From: Pelagimonas sp.
GTDB lineage: Bacteria > Pseudomonadota > Alphaproteobacteria > Rhodobacterales > Rhodobacteraceae
Length of the DNA stretch: 64,000 nt
Direction of reading: 5' to 3'
Assembly (NCBI GenBank): GCA_025210455.1
Contig: JAOARQ010000013.1
Span: 269,466-333,465, forward strand
The translations under genes were made by a program, and so were the position numbers. Positions within the stretch are counted from its first letter, which is position 1, and every line of letters starts with the position of its first letter. This document shows positions 1 to 9,316 of this stretch, one piece after another. The notes under the pieces are model-generated. The model ran no database searches and was not told the DNA's origin. It saw nothing but the letters and a program-made list of their open reading frames with translations.

Positions 1-155
1 CGCACCCGTTCAAAGATGTCGCCAAACAGATCCAGCTGTTCATAGACGGTTGCGTTCTTTTCGCCTTCCTGCGCCAGCAGGGGGCCAACAAATTGCGTGG
101 TCGCCACCACCGATGCCAGCGAACCGGCCAGCGCGGCCATCACGAACTTCTTCAT
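1..155 (-). CDS. CtpA-type S41 C-terminal processing protease, N-terminal fragment
   Basis: Only the first 51 or so codons lie in the window; the gene runs off the left edge. The translation starts MKKFVMAALAGSLASVVATT, a signal-peptide-like stretch, followed by a YEQLDLFGDIFERVR segment that is typical of the mature start of S41 carboxyl-terminal processing proteases. Such proteases act in the periplasm on tailed or cell-wall-related proteins. It starts 11 bp downstream of the EnvC-like gene on the same strand, and a ctpA next to an EnvC-type activator is a common alphaproteobacterial order. The call depends on a short N-terminus plus context. Confidence 0.7.
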   Translation of the reverse strand, partial: MKKFVMAALAGSLASVVATTQFVGPLLAQEGEKNATVYEQLDLFGDIFERV

Positions 156-166
156 TTCACACTTCC

Positions 167-1276
167 TTATTCGGTTGTGAACCACGACAGCGGATCAACA
201 GGCGTATTGCCTTCTCTGACTTCTATATAGAGCGTTTCCGAACGCCCAGCACCAGCCCCTTCACCGGGACGTGAAATAAATTTTTCTGACTCGCCCCCCA
301 TGATGCCAATCGGAGAGCCCTCGGGCAGAACCTGCCCCGTTTTACCATAGACTGCCGCCATTCCGGCGATCACGAACAAGAGATCAGATTGTGGTTCCAG
401 AATGGTTACCAGACCATAATCCAAAAGCGGGCCAGTATAGCGGATGGTTGCAGCGGTTGGTGTTGTCACCAGCGCCTGCGGCTGGGTGCCCAGAACGATG
501 CCGGGCCGGATAATCCCGGCGGCATCCGGTTCCGCCGCACCGCGCAGGATCACGCCACGCGCGGGCAGGGGCAGCAGCCCCCGGCGATCACCGATTGGGG
601 GCAGGGGGTCATCGACCTCGTTTTCAGCGATCTGCGACAGGCCCGAAGCAAAGCCATGCAGGGTTTCTGTTGATGAAATCAGAATTGCTGTGCGCACGGG
701 ATCTTCGGTGAAGCGCTGTGGCAGTTCAGTGCGATCTGCAATCGCCTGTGACAGCGTTGTGCGCGCAGCCTGCACATCGGCCAATCCCTGTTCCAGCGTC
801 AGCGCCGCGTTTTGTTGCAGCGCCCCAAGGGCAGTGACCTCATCAAGATCGCGCCTGAGCCGCGCCGCTTTTTCTGCCAGACCGGGGGTGACAGCCGCCA
901 GCAGCATCCCCGAACGCGCCATACTTAGGGGGCCATCCGGATGAACCAGCGCCCGCGGTTCGGTTTTATTGCCAAGCGCAGACAGCGCGCCAAGCAGGCT
1001 GGCCACGTCGGCCTCTTGGGCCTGAAGCTTGCGCCGCAATTCTACTTCGCGGGTGGCGGCATCACGCAGTCCATCGCGCATCGCAGACAGCCCATCTTCA
1101 AAGGCGCGCACCGTTTCTGTCAGCGCAGCCACGCGATCACGGGCACCTTTTGCCTGATCCAATTGCACCGAAGCCGCCTCAAGCGCCTGAGCCGCCCGGC
1201 GTGCAGGTTCCCCCGCGTCCTGCGCCGCCAGTGGCTGCGCCAAGAATAGGATCAGACCAAGCGCCAGTCGCGTCAC
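167..1276 (-). CDS. EnvC-like murein hydrolase activator (coiled coil plus degenerate LytM/M23 domain)
   Basis: 369 aa. It has an N-terminal signal peptide (hydrophobic residues 2-18, then AQDA), a long Glu/Arg/Ala-rich coiled-coil region to about residue 200, and a C-terminal M23/LytM-like domain. The zinc ligands of active M23 peptidases are not visible: the place where YAHL would be expected reads IAGM. This is the pattern of EnvC-type activators, which switch on amidases rather than cutting peptidoglycan themselves. Its start overlaps the gpmI stop by 4 bp, so the two genes are probably co-transcribed with ctpA downstream. The activator role is inferred from the family. Confidence 0.8.
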   Translation of the reverse strand: MTRLALGLILFLAQPLAAQDAGEPARRAAQALEAASVQLDQAKGARDRVAALTETVRAFEDGLSAMRDGLRDAATREVELRRKLQAQEADVASLLGALSALGNKTEPRALVHPDGPLSMARSGMLLAAVTPGLAEKAARLRRDLDEVTALGALQQNAALTLEQGLADVQAARTTLSQAIADRTELPQRFTEDPVRTAILISSTETLHGFASGLSQIAENEVDDPLPPIGDRRGLLPLPARGVILRGAAEPDAAGIIRPGIVLGTQPQALVTTPTAATIRYTGPLLDYGLVTILEPQSDLLFVIAGMAAVYGKTGQVLPEGSPIGIMGGESEKFISRPGEGAGAGRSETLYIEVREGNTPVDPLSWFTTE

Positions 1277-2781
1277 GAAATAAGGCTCTCCCCGGTCATT
1301 TCGGAAGGCTGTTCCAATCCCATCAGTTGCAGCAGCGTCGGCGCAACATCGGCCAGACGGCCGGGTTTGACCTGCGCCCCGTCTGGGCCACCAAACAAGA
1401 TCACAGGCACCAGATTGGTGGTATGCGCCGTATGCGGTCCACCGGTTTCCGGATCCACCATGGTTTCACAATTGCCGTGATCGGCAATCACCAGCATCGC
1501 GCCGCCCTTTTCTTCCAGCTTGGCAACGACCTGTCCCAGCCCTGCATCCACCGCTTCGCAAGCGGCTTTGGCGGCGTCCAGATCGCCTGTGTGCCCTACC
1601 ATATCGGGGTTGGCATAGTTCACAACGATCAGATCATAGCCGTGATCAATTGCGGCAAGGAACCGCTCGGTCACTTCACCGGCGCTCATCTCGGGTTGCA
1701 GATCATAGGTGGCGATCTTGGGGGATTTCGGCATAAAGCGATCTTCGCCTGCCTCTGGGGTTTCCTTGCCACCGTTCAGGAAAAAGGTCACATGCGGATA
1801 TTTTTCTGTCTCAGCAAGCCGGTACTGAGATTTGCCATGTTTCGCTGCCCATTCACCCAAGGTGTTGACGATATCGCGCTTTGGGAAAACCGTGGTCATA
1901 TAGCTGTTATGCGCATCGGAATATTCAACCATGCCCAGCAGCGCCGATAGCTGGGGCTTTTCGCGCACAAAACCGTCGAAGGTGGGGCTGCCAATGGCCG
2001 CAAGGATTTCGCGCGCACGATCAGCGCGGAAATTGACGAAAAAGATCCCGTCTCCGGCGTTCAGCCCGGCGTAGTCTCCGACCGGGAAGGGCTGGATGAA
2101 CTCATCAGCCACATCCGTGTCATAGCTGGCTTTGATCCCCGCAAAGGCGCTGGGCTGACGGGTGCCTTGGGCCTCAATCATGGTGCGATAGGCTTGTTCT
2201 ACCCGTTCCCAGCGATTGTCGCGGTCCATCGCGTAATAGCGGCCTGATACTGTTGCGATAAAGGCGCCTTCTGGCAGGGCGGCTTCGAAATTGGCAATCT
2301 GATCTGCCGCCGAAGTTGGCGCAACATCGCGCCCATCGGTGATCACATGCACGGCAACCCGCAGACCTGACCCTGTCAGCGCTTTCACAGCGGCGAGGAT
2401 ATGTTCGGAATGCGCGTGAACCCCGCCGTCTGATGTCAGGCCCATCACATGAGCCACACCGCCCGTGTTTTTGACCGACGCGGCAAAATCCAATAAGGCG
2501 CTATTCTCAAAGAAAGACTGATCTTCGATGGACAGATCGATCTGCCCCAGATCCATGGCCACTACCCGACCCGCGCCAATATTGGTGTGCCCCACCTCTG
2601 AGTTGCCCATCTGCCCTGTTGGCAGACCCACATCGGGGCCGTGGGTGATCAGCGTTGCGTTCGGGCAGGTCGCATAAAGGCGATCCATGGTTGGGGTATT
2701 GGCCAGCAGCGGGGCGTTGGCCGCGGTGTCCTCGGACAGGCCCCAGCCGTCGAGAATAGTGAGGATGACGGGTTTGGTCAT
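1273..2781 (-). CDS. gpmI: 2,3-bisphosphoglycerate-independent phosphoglycerate mutase
   Basis: 502 aa from the ATG at 2781, where the conserved N-terminus MTKPVILTILDGWG begins; the open frame extends 11 codons further but that part is not conserved. The phosphoserine motif NSEVGHTNIGAG is present, and metal-site motifs such as VIADHGN and PHTAHT lie near the C-terminus. The enzyme interconverts 3- and 2-phosphoglycerate in glycolysis/gluconeogenesis using metal ions. Length is normal for the family. It is the first gene of a set continuing into the EnvC-like activator with a 4-bp overlap. Confidence 0.95.
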   Translation of the reverse strand: MTKPVILTILDGWGLSEDTAANAPLLANTPTMDRLYATCPNATLITHGPDVGLPTGQMGNSEVGHTNIGAGRVVAMDLGQIDLSIEDQSFFENSALLDFAASVKNTGGVAHVMGLTSDGGVHAHSEHILAAVKALTGSGLRVAVHVITDGRDVAPTSAADQIANFEAALPEGAFIATVSGRYYAMDRDNRWERVEQAYRTMIEAQGTRQPSAFAGIKASYDTDVADEFIQPFPVGDYAGLNAGDGIFFVNFRADRAREILAAIGSPTFDGFVREKPQLSALLGMVEYSDAHNSYMTTVFPKRDIVNTLGEWAAKHGKSQYRLAETEKYPHVTFFLNGGKETPEAGEDRFMPKSPKIATYDLQPEMSAGEVTERFLAAIDHGYDLIVVNYANPDMVGHTGDLDAAKAACEAVDAGLGQVVAKLEEKGGAMLVIADHGNCETMVDPETGGPHTAHTTNLVPVILFGGPDGAQVKPGRLADVAPTLLQLMGLEQPSEMTGESLIS

Positions 2782-3032
2782 GAAATCAGCCCTCATGGAA
2801 TGTTTGCCAGCCATGTATCAGGCACCACCCGGAATGTGGAGAGCATAAGGCGCGCGAAAGCCGCATTCGCGGTTTGTTTTCGGTCTGGTTGTAAAAAGCG
2901 GTTTCATTTCACCCAGGACTTAAGGCATTTGGGATGAATGTATACAATAACCCCTCTATACCTCCAAAAGGTGGGCGGCCCTTACGCTGGGTTGCAGGGG
3001 TGCGTTCACCCAAGACGACATAGCCAGACACA
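2782..3032. other. Intergenic region between divergent gpmI and hypothetical gene
   Basis: About 250 bp between two divergent starts, so promoters for both should lie here. An A/T-richer patch near 2936-2962, including a TATACAATA string, is a possible minus-10 region. I see no convincing operator, riboswitch or RNA gene. Confidence 0.3.
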
Positions 3033-3764
3033 ATGCCCGGAACTGACGACTTCTTTGTGACACGCCTGTTTTCCCTCTGCGAACGGTTGATGCTGACGCA
3101 GAACCTGTCGCTTGATGTGTCGACAGATTTCGAGGCCTCGCAGCGGCGCATGACAGCGATGCAAAAGGATTCCTTTACGCCGATGCTGTGCAGTCGGTTT
3201 CACGACTTTTCGAAAGACGATGCCTTTTACATGTTTCTGCGCAAAGGCAGCAAAGACATCGCCGGTGTGGCCGCGCGGTTGGATAATCTGCATTCCGAAA
3301 CGCTAAGCGACTATTGGACCCGCAGCTATGCGCGGCTGTATGGACAAGAAAGAGAGAGAATTTCCCATCTGCATGCCCCAGCCGCCATTTCAGAGATACG
3401 CGGTAGGGTTGTGTATCTCGGAGAGTTCTACTTTACACCCTCAGCGCGCGGTTCAAGAAATTTGCTGCGCCTGTTTACCAATTCGTTGTTTTCCTATTGC
3501 CACCTGCATTGGAAACCGGACTGGCAATATGCCTTTATCCGCAAAAAGCACATCGATCGCGGCTATGCCGGGGTTTACGGGTTTACACGCCAAATCCCAG
3601 GCGCGCAGACATGGCTCGCTCCCCCGGAAGGACGCAGTTCACAGGAATATCTGGTTGCCCTGCCTCATAGCGAATTGATCCATTCCGCGCGCTACTACGT
3701 GACCAATCCGGAGCTGTTTTTGGGGGAAGACACGCTGAGCAAAGTGGAAAAGTTAAGCACATAG
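3033..3764 (+). CDS. Hypothetical protein (possible GNAT-like fold)
   Basis: 243 aa; I do not recognise a named family. There is no signal peptide or membrane segment. The C-terminal half (about residues 130-200) has the run GEFYFTPSARGSR followed by a segment with KPDWQYAFIRKKHIDRGYA, which vaguely recalls acyltransferase-like folds; this is a weak impression. The last 70 bp overlap the 3' end of the XRE regulator on the opposite strand, so the two genes are convergent and share their tails. Codon use matches the surrounding core genome, and coding potential looks real. Confidence 0.55.
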   Translation: MPGTDDFFVTRLFSLCERLMLTQNLSLDVSTDFEASQRRMTAMQKDSFTPMLCSRFHDFSKDDAFYMFLRKGSKDIAGVAARLDNLHSETLSDYWTRSYARLYGQERERISHLHAPAAISEIRGRVVYLGEFYFTPSARGSRNLLRLFTNSLFSYCHLHWKPDWQYAFIRKKHIDRGYAGVYGFTRQIPGAQTWLAPPEGRSSQEYLVALPHSELIHSARYYVTNPELFLGEDTLSKVEKLST

Positions 3765-4462
3765 GGCACGCCGACAGCATCCTTGACCGGCAACATCAGG
3801 CGTACAAAATCGACCTGAACCGCCTCGGCGGTTTCGGTGGCGGGCACCAGACGTGTTTGCGGTGTCACCATGCCAATCCCGACTTGGCGCACCGTTGCGA
3901 TATTCTTTTTCAGCGCTTCCATATCCACCTCGTTTAAGGTGTTGATAAAGCTCTGAAGGCGACAGGTATCTTTTGAATTCAATGTCTTGGCAGATAGGCC
4001 GCGCGCGCCCATGTGTTTCACCTGTGGTGCGCCGTGATCTAGGCCAGAGGCTGACACGAGATCCACATAAGGCATCAGCGCATCGCAGTTTTCCAACCTG
4101 CCGTTGGTTTCCTGCCACCAACCAACCACGGTGTCCATCGAAGGGCGATCACCTTGGGCCAGCAGTTTTGTCCGGGCAGAACGCAGGACTTCGGTCAGCA
4201 TCTTTGAGGCCTGACGGTCGATATCGCTGGGGGCGGTGTTTTCAAAATCGAGGGTGTCATCGTCAAAATATGACAGGCTGACACCCAGTTCTTTCGCCAG
4301 TCGCGACATGGTGCCGATAGAGGGGTCTTCCACCCCGGTCCGGTTTAGATAGCCAGACAGATAGCTGCGGCTTTTTCCGATGGCGAGGCTGAGCTCTGTC
4401 ACGCCACGATCCTGCGCGCCGACGAGATTTTGAATCTTTCGGCGTAGAATTTCCGAATCCAT
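3695..4462 (-). CDS. XRE-family transcriptional regulator with C-terminal sensor-like region
   Basis: 255 aa from the ATG at 4462, which has a strong G-rich ribosome-binding site (GGTGGGGGAT) just upstream. Residues about 5-65 form a Cro/CI-type helix-turn-helix (VTELSLAIGKSRSYLSGYLN, then LAKELGVSL). The remaining part lacks a second DNA-binding motif; its C-terminus (MLPVKDAVGVPYVLNFSTLL) could be a small sensory or dimerisation domain. The gene converges on the hypothetical gene at 3033 with a 70-bp antisense overlap. An inverted repeat sits inside its own predicted promoter, which suggests autoregulation. Confidence 0.75.
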   Translation of the reverse strand: MDSEILRRKIQNLVGAQDRGVTELSLAIGKSRSYLSGYLNRTGVEDPSIGTMSRLAKELGVSLSYFDDDTLDFENTAPSDIDRQASKMLTEVLRSARTKLLAQGDRPSMDTVVGWWQETNGRLENCDALMPYVDLVSASGLDHGAPQVKHMGARGLSAKTLNSKDTCRLQSFINTLNEVDMEALKKNIATVRQVGIGMVTPQTRLVPATETAEAVQVDFVRLMLPVKDAVGVPYVLNFSTLLSVSSPKNSSGLVT

Positions 4463-4498
4463 ATCCCCCACCCGTACAATATTTTTAACGTTTGGGGG

Positions 4499-4527
4499 AC
4501 ATTGCAAATGCAACGTATGATTGTCAA
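4499..4527 (-). promoter_or_regulatory. Predicted promoter with internal operator for the XRE regulator
   Basis: Reading the minus strand, a perfect minus-35 hexamer TTGACA (4527-4522) is followed at 17 bp by CAATGT (4504-4499), a weak minus-10. Between them lies the inverted repeat TTGCA-TT-TGCAA (4513-4502). A repressor bound there would block RNA polymerase. Since the next gene is the XRE regulator, autorepression is the simplest reading. Promoter strength and binding are inferred. Confidence 0.5.
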
Positions 4528-4537
4528 GCGCTATGGC

Positions 4538-6832
4538 TTAGCGACCAGCTTTACGTTTGCGCGACACCTTTCGCTGCAGTTTGGCGTCTTTCTTTTTGCC
4601 TTTTGCAGCTTTGCGTTGCGGAGATGGCCCCTTGCGCCCACGCCGTGGCCCGCGCCCGCGCATCCGTCCGCCGGGGCCACCTTCAAAGGCGTCACCTTCC
4701 AGTTCAAGCAGTTCGAAAGCCACCCCACCGGTCACAGGGGCGGCCTCTAGCAGCTTAACCTGTGCCCGCATCCCCAGCGCGATAACGCGCCCAGTTGTGC
4801 CACCCATCAGCGTGCCGCTGTCATGGTCAAAGTGGAAATACTCATTGCCAAGGGTCGAGATCGGCACAAGCCCGTCCGCCCCGGTTTCATCCAGTTTGAC
4901 GAAAATACCAAACTTGGCGATCCCACTGACTTTGCCAGAAAATTCCGCCCCCAGACGATCAGACAGATAGGCAGCGAGATAGCGATCTGTGGTGTCTCGT
5001 TCGGCCAGCATCGAGCGGCGCTCGGTGTCAGAGATGTGCTGTGCTGTGGTGTCCAGCGCGTCGATATCCTGCGGGCTAAGGCCATCGCTGCCCCAGCCAT
5101 GGGCGGTGATCAGCGCGCGGTGCACGATCAGATCCGCATAGCGGCGAATAGGAGATGTGAAATGCGCATAGTTCTGTAGCGCCAGCCCAAAGTGGCCAAA
5201 GTTCTGCGGATTGTAATAGGCCTGCGTCATAGACCGCAGGGTTGAGATATTGATCAGCTCTGCGTCCTCTGCTCCGGCTGCGTCAGACAGCAGTTTGTTC
5301 AGATGACGTGTTTTGAGCACCTGACCTTTGGCCAGCGTCAGCCCGGCAGATTTGGCAGTTTCGCGCAGCGCATCCAGTTTCTCAACCGGTGGTTCTTCGT
5401 GGACACGGAACAACAGGGGCTGGCCCTTTTCGATCAGGGTTTCAGCCGCTGCGACATTGGCCAGCACCATGAACTCTTCGATCAGCTTATGGGCTTCCAG
5501 GCGTTCGGTGAAAGCGACTGAGCTGACCTTGCCATCCTTATCAAGCACGATTTTGCGTTCAGGCAGGTCCAGTTCCAGCGGTTGACGATCTGCGCGTGCA
5601 CGCAACAACGCATCATAGGCGGCATAAAGCGGGCGGATTACCGGATCCAGCAGGGCTTCGGTGCGCGCATTTGGTTGCCCATCTATGGCGGCCTGCACCT
5701 CCTGATAGGTCAGCGAGGCGGGCGAGCGCATCAGGCCGCGCACAAAGCGCTGGCTTAGCTTTGTGCCGTTCCGGTCGATCTTCATGCACACGGCGATACA
5801 GGCGCGCGGCACCCCTTCGTGCAGGCTGCACAGATCCCCTGACAGGCGATCAGGCAACATGGGCACCACGCGATCGGGGAAATAACTGGAATTGCCCCGC
5901 TTCTTGGCTTCGCGATCCAGTTGCGATTGCGGCGTAACGTAATGGGCGACATCGGCAATGGCGACCCAGATCAGGAAACCATCGGGATTTTTAGGATCCC
6001 TGTCTGCTTCGGCACAGACGGCATCGTCATGATCCCGTGCATCTGCCGGGTCAATCGTGACCAGTGGCATCTCACGCAGATCTGTGCGCCCTGTCAGCCC
6101 TGCGGGTTTATGTGCGTCTGCCTCAGAAAGAACCTCTGAGGGAAAATCGTCGGGGATGCCGTGCTGATGGATCGCGATCAGTGATACGGCGCGCGGGGCG
6201 GTTGGATCGCCCAAGCGGGTGACAATACGGGCCAGCGGAAGCCCCATGCGCGACTTTGGCCCGGCCTGTTCCGCTTCGATCAATTCTCCATCTTTGGCGC
6301 CTGATGTGGCATCTGGCAGAACGCGCCACTCTTTGTCACTGCCTTTGTCGATTGGTAGAACACGACCGCCCTCTGCGCCTTTGCGGAAAATACCAACGAT
6401 ACGTTTGGGCGAATTGCCAATACGGCGGATCAGTCGGGCTTCGTAATTGTGATCTTCTTCATGCACGACCTGTAGGCGCGCCAACACGCGATCACCGGCC
6501 CCAAGCGCGGGATCCGTGGCGCGGGGCACGTAAAGCACGATGGGTTCAACCCCTTCGCCATGCCATTCCAAAGGGGTGGCGAATTGATCCCCATTGTCGT
6601 CAGGACCCTTCATCTGCAACACAGATACGGGCGGCAGGCGATCTGGATCACGGTAGGTTTTCTTGCGTTTTTGCAGATGCCCCTCGGCCTCAAGCTCTTT
6701 GAGGATCCGTTTGAGATCAATCCGCGCAGCCCCTTTGATGCCAAAGGCTTTGGCAATATCGCGTTTCGAGGTCAGCGTCGGGTTTTCAGAGATCCATTCA
6801 AGGACTTCGGGTTTGGTCGGCATGCGTGTCAT
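4538..6832 (-). CDS. rnr: Ribonuclease R (RNB-family 3'-5' exoribonuclease)
   Basis: 764 aa from the ATG at 6832, preceded by GGGGGCGG; the ATG at 6823 is an alternative. The protein starts with a winged-helix-like region, then cold-shock/OB domains, the RNB catalytic domain with its Asp-rich motif (DARDHDDAV), an S1 domain (about 650-730, FSGKVSGIAKFGIFVKLDE) and a very basic Lys/Arg tail. RNase R degrades structured RNA processively in the cytoplasm. It is the last gene of a minus-strand group dapE-GNAT-DUF2064-rnr, with a 68-bp gap before it. Confidence 0.93.
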   Translation of the reverse strand: MTRMPTKPEVLEWISENPTLTSKRDIAKAFGIKGAARIDLKRILKELEAEGHLQKRKKTYRDPDRLPPVSVLQMKGPDDNGDQFATPLEWHGEGVEPIVLYVPRATDPALGAGDRVLARLQVVHEEDHNYEARLIRRIGNSPKRIVGIFRKGAEGGRVLPIDKGSDKEWRVLPDATSGAKDGELIEAEQAGPKSRMGLPLARIVTRLGDPTAPRAVSLIAIHQHGIPDDFPSEVLSEADAHKPAGLTGRTDLREMPLVTIDPADARDHDDAVCAEADRDPKNPDGFLIWVAIADVAHYVTPQSQLDREAKKRGNSSYFPDRVVPMLPDRLSGDLCSLHEGVPRACIAVCMKIDRNGTKLSQRFVRGLMRSPASLTYQEVQAAIDGQPNARTEALLDPVIRPLYAAYDALLRARADRQPLELDLPERKIVLDKDGKVSSVAFTERLEAHKLIEEFMVLANVAAAETLIEKGQPLLFRVHEEPPVEKLDALRETAKSAGLTLAKGQVLKTRHLNKLLSDAAGAEDAELINISTLRSMTQAYYNPQNFGHFGLALQNYAHFTSPIRRYADLIVHRALITAHGWGSDGLSPQDIDALDTTAQHISDTERRSMLAERDTTDRYLAAYLSDRLGAEFSGKVSGIAKFGIFVKLDETGADGLVPISTLGNEYFHFDHDSGTLMGGTTGRVIALGMRAQVKLLEAAPVTGGVAFELLELEGDAFEGGPGGRMRGRGPRRGRKGPSPQRKAAKGKKKDAKLQRKVSRKRKAGR

Positions 6833-6896
6833 ACCGCCCCCTAACACAGAGATGTGACGTTGAACACGGCGAAGACGCCCGCAGGGCGGAGGAGCG

Positions 6897-6924
6897 CTCT
6901 TCAAGCCCTGTCGGGCTTTCCTCG
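6897..6924. repeat. Palindromic REP-like element, copy 1
   Basis: A 28-bp element built around AAGCCC-N4-GGGCTT followed by TCCTCG. It matches a second copy at 23335-23362 at 25 of 28 positions. This copy covers the last codons and stop of the DUF2064 gene and a few bases of spacer, so it forms the C-terminal DLARGKPDRA of that protein. It can fold as a hairpin on either strand. Confidence 0.6.
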
Positions 6925-7494
6925 CGCAAGGTCTTTGATGGTGTCGACATCGTGCAAGACATTGGCCAGCGCGACCTTCGATCCGGGTAACGACGCAATG
7001 CTGTCAGCCAATGCATGTTCCGTCGACCAACGGGTGTTTTGAAATAGCGATTCAGGCACTGCTCGGGCATTGCGCAGCCCCACCAGCCAATAGCCCCCGT
7101 CATCCGCTGGGCCAAAGACAGCGTCATGCCCTTTGAGCTGTTCAAATGCATGGGCAAGTTCCTGACGGGTGACACCGGGAATGTCGCCGCCAATCACGCA
7201 AACAGGGCCTGCTGGGGCAGCGCGCATAACGCGTTTCATCCGATCCCCCAGGTTGCCTTTGCCCTGTGGGATCCTTGGCAGATCTGCGGGCCAGATCCGT
7301 GCTGCCATTCCTTCGCGGTCGGGGGCCACCGCCAGAACCACCTGCCAGCGCGGATCGCGAATGCGGCGAAGCAGCCCCTGCACCTGATGGCGAAACCACC
7401 AGGCTGCGGCTGTCATGCCCAGATCGCGGCCCAGACGTGTTTTCACTCGCCCCGGGCGCGGCACCTTGACCATGACAATCACCGTTGGCTTCAC
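6901..7494 (-). CDS. DUF2064 / TIGR04282-type glycosyltransferase-like protein
   Basis: 197 aa. The N-terminus (VIVMVKVPRPGRVKTRLGRD) is the nucleotide-sugar-binding start of the DUF2064/TIGR04282 group, which has a GT-A-like nucleotidyl/glycosyltransferase fold. Further conserved parts are GDRMKRVMRAAP, VIGGDIPG (the metal-binding aspartate region) and VFGPADDGGYWLVGL. Its substrate in this organism is unknown. Start and stop are tightly coupled: its ATG overlaps the GNAT stop by 4 bp. The last codons come from a REP-like repeat, which may have replaced the original C-terminus. Confidence 0.8.
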   Translation of the reverse strand: MKPTVIVMVKVPRPGRVKTRLGRDLGMTAAAWWFRHQVQGLLRRIRDPRWQVVLAVAPDREGMAARIWPADLPRIPQGKGNLGDRMKRVMRAAPAGPVCVIGGDIPGVTRQELAHAFEQLKGHDAVFGPADDGGYWLVGLRNARAVPESLFQNTRWSTEHALADSIASLPGSKVALANVLHDVDTIKDLARGKPDRA

Positions 7495-7907
7495 AAGATC
7501 ACCTGCATATCGCGGTGAGGAATACCCGCATCATCATATTCGGGGCCAAAGGCGGCAAACCCCAGTTTTTCATAAAACGGGATGGCATGGCATTGTGCGC
7601 CCAGCATGACGCGCGCCACGCGGCCTTCTGTGCGGAAGTGGTCGAGCCCAAACCGGATGAGGTCCGCCCCTAGCCCACGCCCGCGATAGTCGCGTGTCAC
7701 ACAGACCCGTCCAATTTTGCCGGTGTCCCCCTCCCAAAGCAGGCGGGCGGTTGCAATGGGGCGCGCGCCGTCGCGGATCAGCAGTTGCAGGGCCTGATCG
7801 TCCAGATCATCCCATTCGTCGTCTTCGGCGATGTCCTGTTCCACGATAAAGACTTCGCGTCGCAGTGCATGACAGGCAGCCAGATCATCGGTTACTTCGA
7901 TCTTCAT
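7491..7907 (-). CDS. GNAT-family N-acetyltransferase
   Basis: 138 aa. The acetyl-CoA binding motif appears as [19 protein letters not shown], followed by the typical C-terminal strand-helix [19 protein letters not shown]. The family moves an acetyl group from acetyl-CoA to an amine; the substrate cannot be told. The N-terminal EVFIVEQDI segment resembles the ElaA-like subgroup. It overlaps dapE (upstream) and the DUF2064 gene (downstream) by 4 bp each, so translation is probably coupled. Confidence 0.88.
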   Translation of the reverse strand: MKIEVTDDLAACHALRREVFIVEQDIAEDDEWDDLDDQALQLLIRDGARPIATARLLWEGDTGKIGRVCVTRDYRGRGLGADLIRFGLDHFRTEGRVARVMLGAQCHAIPFYEKLGFAAFGPEYDDAGIPHRDMQVIL

Positions 7908-9043
7908 GCGAAATAGCCTTTCAGGATGCGGCCATAGATCGCCTTAAGCTGTTCGATCTGCGCCACCTCCACCCGCTCGTCGACGGCATGCATTGTTTTA
8001 CCCACGAGGCCAAATTCAACAACCGGGCAGTGGTTTTTCACGAAACGCGCATCTGAGGTGCCACCCGTGGTCGATAGCTCCGGACGATTGCCGGTCTCAG
8101 CTTCGGCTGCGTCTGCAATCAGATCAGACAAAAGGCCGGGCGGTGTCAGAAAGCTTTCGCCGGAAATCTTGATTTTCACATCGGTGGAGGTGCCAAATTG
8201 GCTGTCCACAGCGGCGGCCTTGCTGCGCAGCCAGTCTGACAGATCCGCGCCGGTGTGCGCGTCATTGAACCGAATATTCACGCAGGCGGTTGCCTTGGCG
8301 GGGATGACATTGGTGGCAGGGTTGCCGGTGTCGATGGTGACAACCGCCAGGGTCGAGGCGTCAAAGTGCTCGGTTCCTTGATCCAGTTCATGGCTGGCCA
8401 GTTGGTCCATCAGCCGTGCCATGGCTGTCAAAGGGTTCACAGCGCGATGCGGATAGGCGGAATGCCCCTGTTTGCCTTCGATGGTGAACCAAGCGGAAAG
8501 AGACCCGCGCCGTCCGATTTTCATCATTTGACCCATGTAGTCCGGGCTGGTGGGCTCACCGACCAGACAGTGGCTCATCTGTTCGTTGTTTTCTGCCATC
8601 CAATCCAGCAAAGCGGTGGTGCCATCGGTTGCATCGCCTTCTTCATCGCCGGTGATGGTCAGAATGACAGCGCCATCTGGCGGTGTGTCTTTGACAAAAT
8701 CCACAGCGGCAGCCGCAAAGGCCGCCACGCCGGATTTCATATCCGTTGATCCACGCCCGTACATAAAGCCATCTTTGATCTCGGCCCCAAACGGATCATG
8801 TTGCCAATCAGCAGGATCACCGATTGGCACCACATCTGTGTGTCCGTTAAAGCCCAGGCTGCGTTCGTGCCCCTTTTGCCCCCAACGGGCAAACAGATTG
8901 GGGGTGCCATTGCGATCAACACGGGTGCAGTCAAAACCGGCCTCTTCCAGAAGGTCTTGCAGCAGTTGCAAAGCGCCACCTTCTTCGGGTGTCACAGAGG
9001 GGCATTGCACGAGGCGGGCGGTCAAATCGACGGGATCGATCAT
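7904..9043 (-). CDS. dapE: Succinyl-diaminopimelate desuccinylase
   Basis: 379 aa from the ATG at 9043, which has AGGAG at the right spacing; the open frame continues 41 codons upstream without conservation. It is an M20-family metallopeptidase: [10 protein letters not shown] (first zinc histidine), [23 protein letters not shown], and a C-terminal [10 protein letters not shown] segment followed by a conserved EFG. DapE removes succinate from N-succinyl-LL-diaminopimelate in lysine and meso-diaminopimelate synthesis. dapD, two steps earlier in the pathway, lies 5 kb away. First gene of the group ending with rnr. Confidence 0.95.
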   Translation of the reverse strand: MIDPVDLTARLVQCPSVTPEEGGALQLLQDLLEEAGFDCTRVDRNGTPNLFARWGQKGHERSLGFNGHTDVVPIGDPADWQHDPFGAEIKDGFMYGRGSTDMKSGVAAFAAAAVDFVKDTPPDGAVILTITGDEEGDATDGTTALLDWMAENNEQMSHCLVGEPTSPDYMGQMMKIGRRGSLSAWFTIEGKQGHSAYPHRAVNPLTAMARLMDQLASHELDQGTEHFDASTLAVVTIDTGNPATNVIPAKATACVNIRFNDAHTGADLSDWLRSKAAAVDSQFGTSTDVKIKISGESFLTPPGLLSDLIADAAEAETGNRPELSTTGGTSDARFVKNHCPVVEFGLVGKTMHAVDERVEVAQIEQLKAIYGRILKGYFA

Positions 9044-9316
9044 TTGGTCTGGCTCCTGAAGCGTTTGAGACTGGCTAGCTTGCCTGCCCTGATTTGGCAA
9101 ATGTGGCGAAAATGCATCGAATTTCTTACCCAAATGGATAGATAGGCGGATTTTTGCGTTAACCACTTAGGGTTTCTGCGCTAAGCTATCCCAAAGATAA
9201 AAAAACATAGCCGAGGCAGGCAAGCAGTACCGAGTTCACAAGGGTACGGGTTGGACCGTGCGCAGCAGATGCTGTGCGCGTGTTGTACTGTCTCATGAGC
9301 AGAATTGAGGCAGTTT

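Noticed and set aside
3033..4513. Toxin-antitoxin module made of the hypothetical gene and the XRE regulator
   Set aside because: The two genes are convergent, not in one operon, and the hypothetical protein has no toxin motif.
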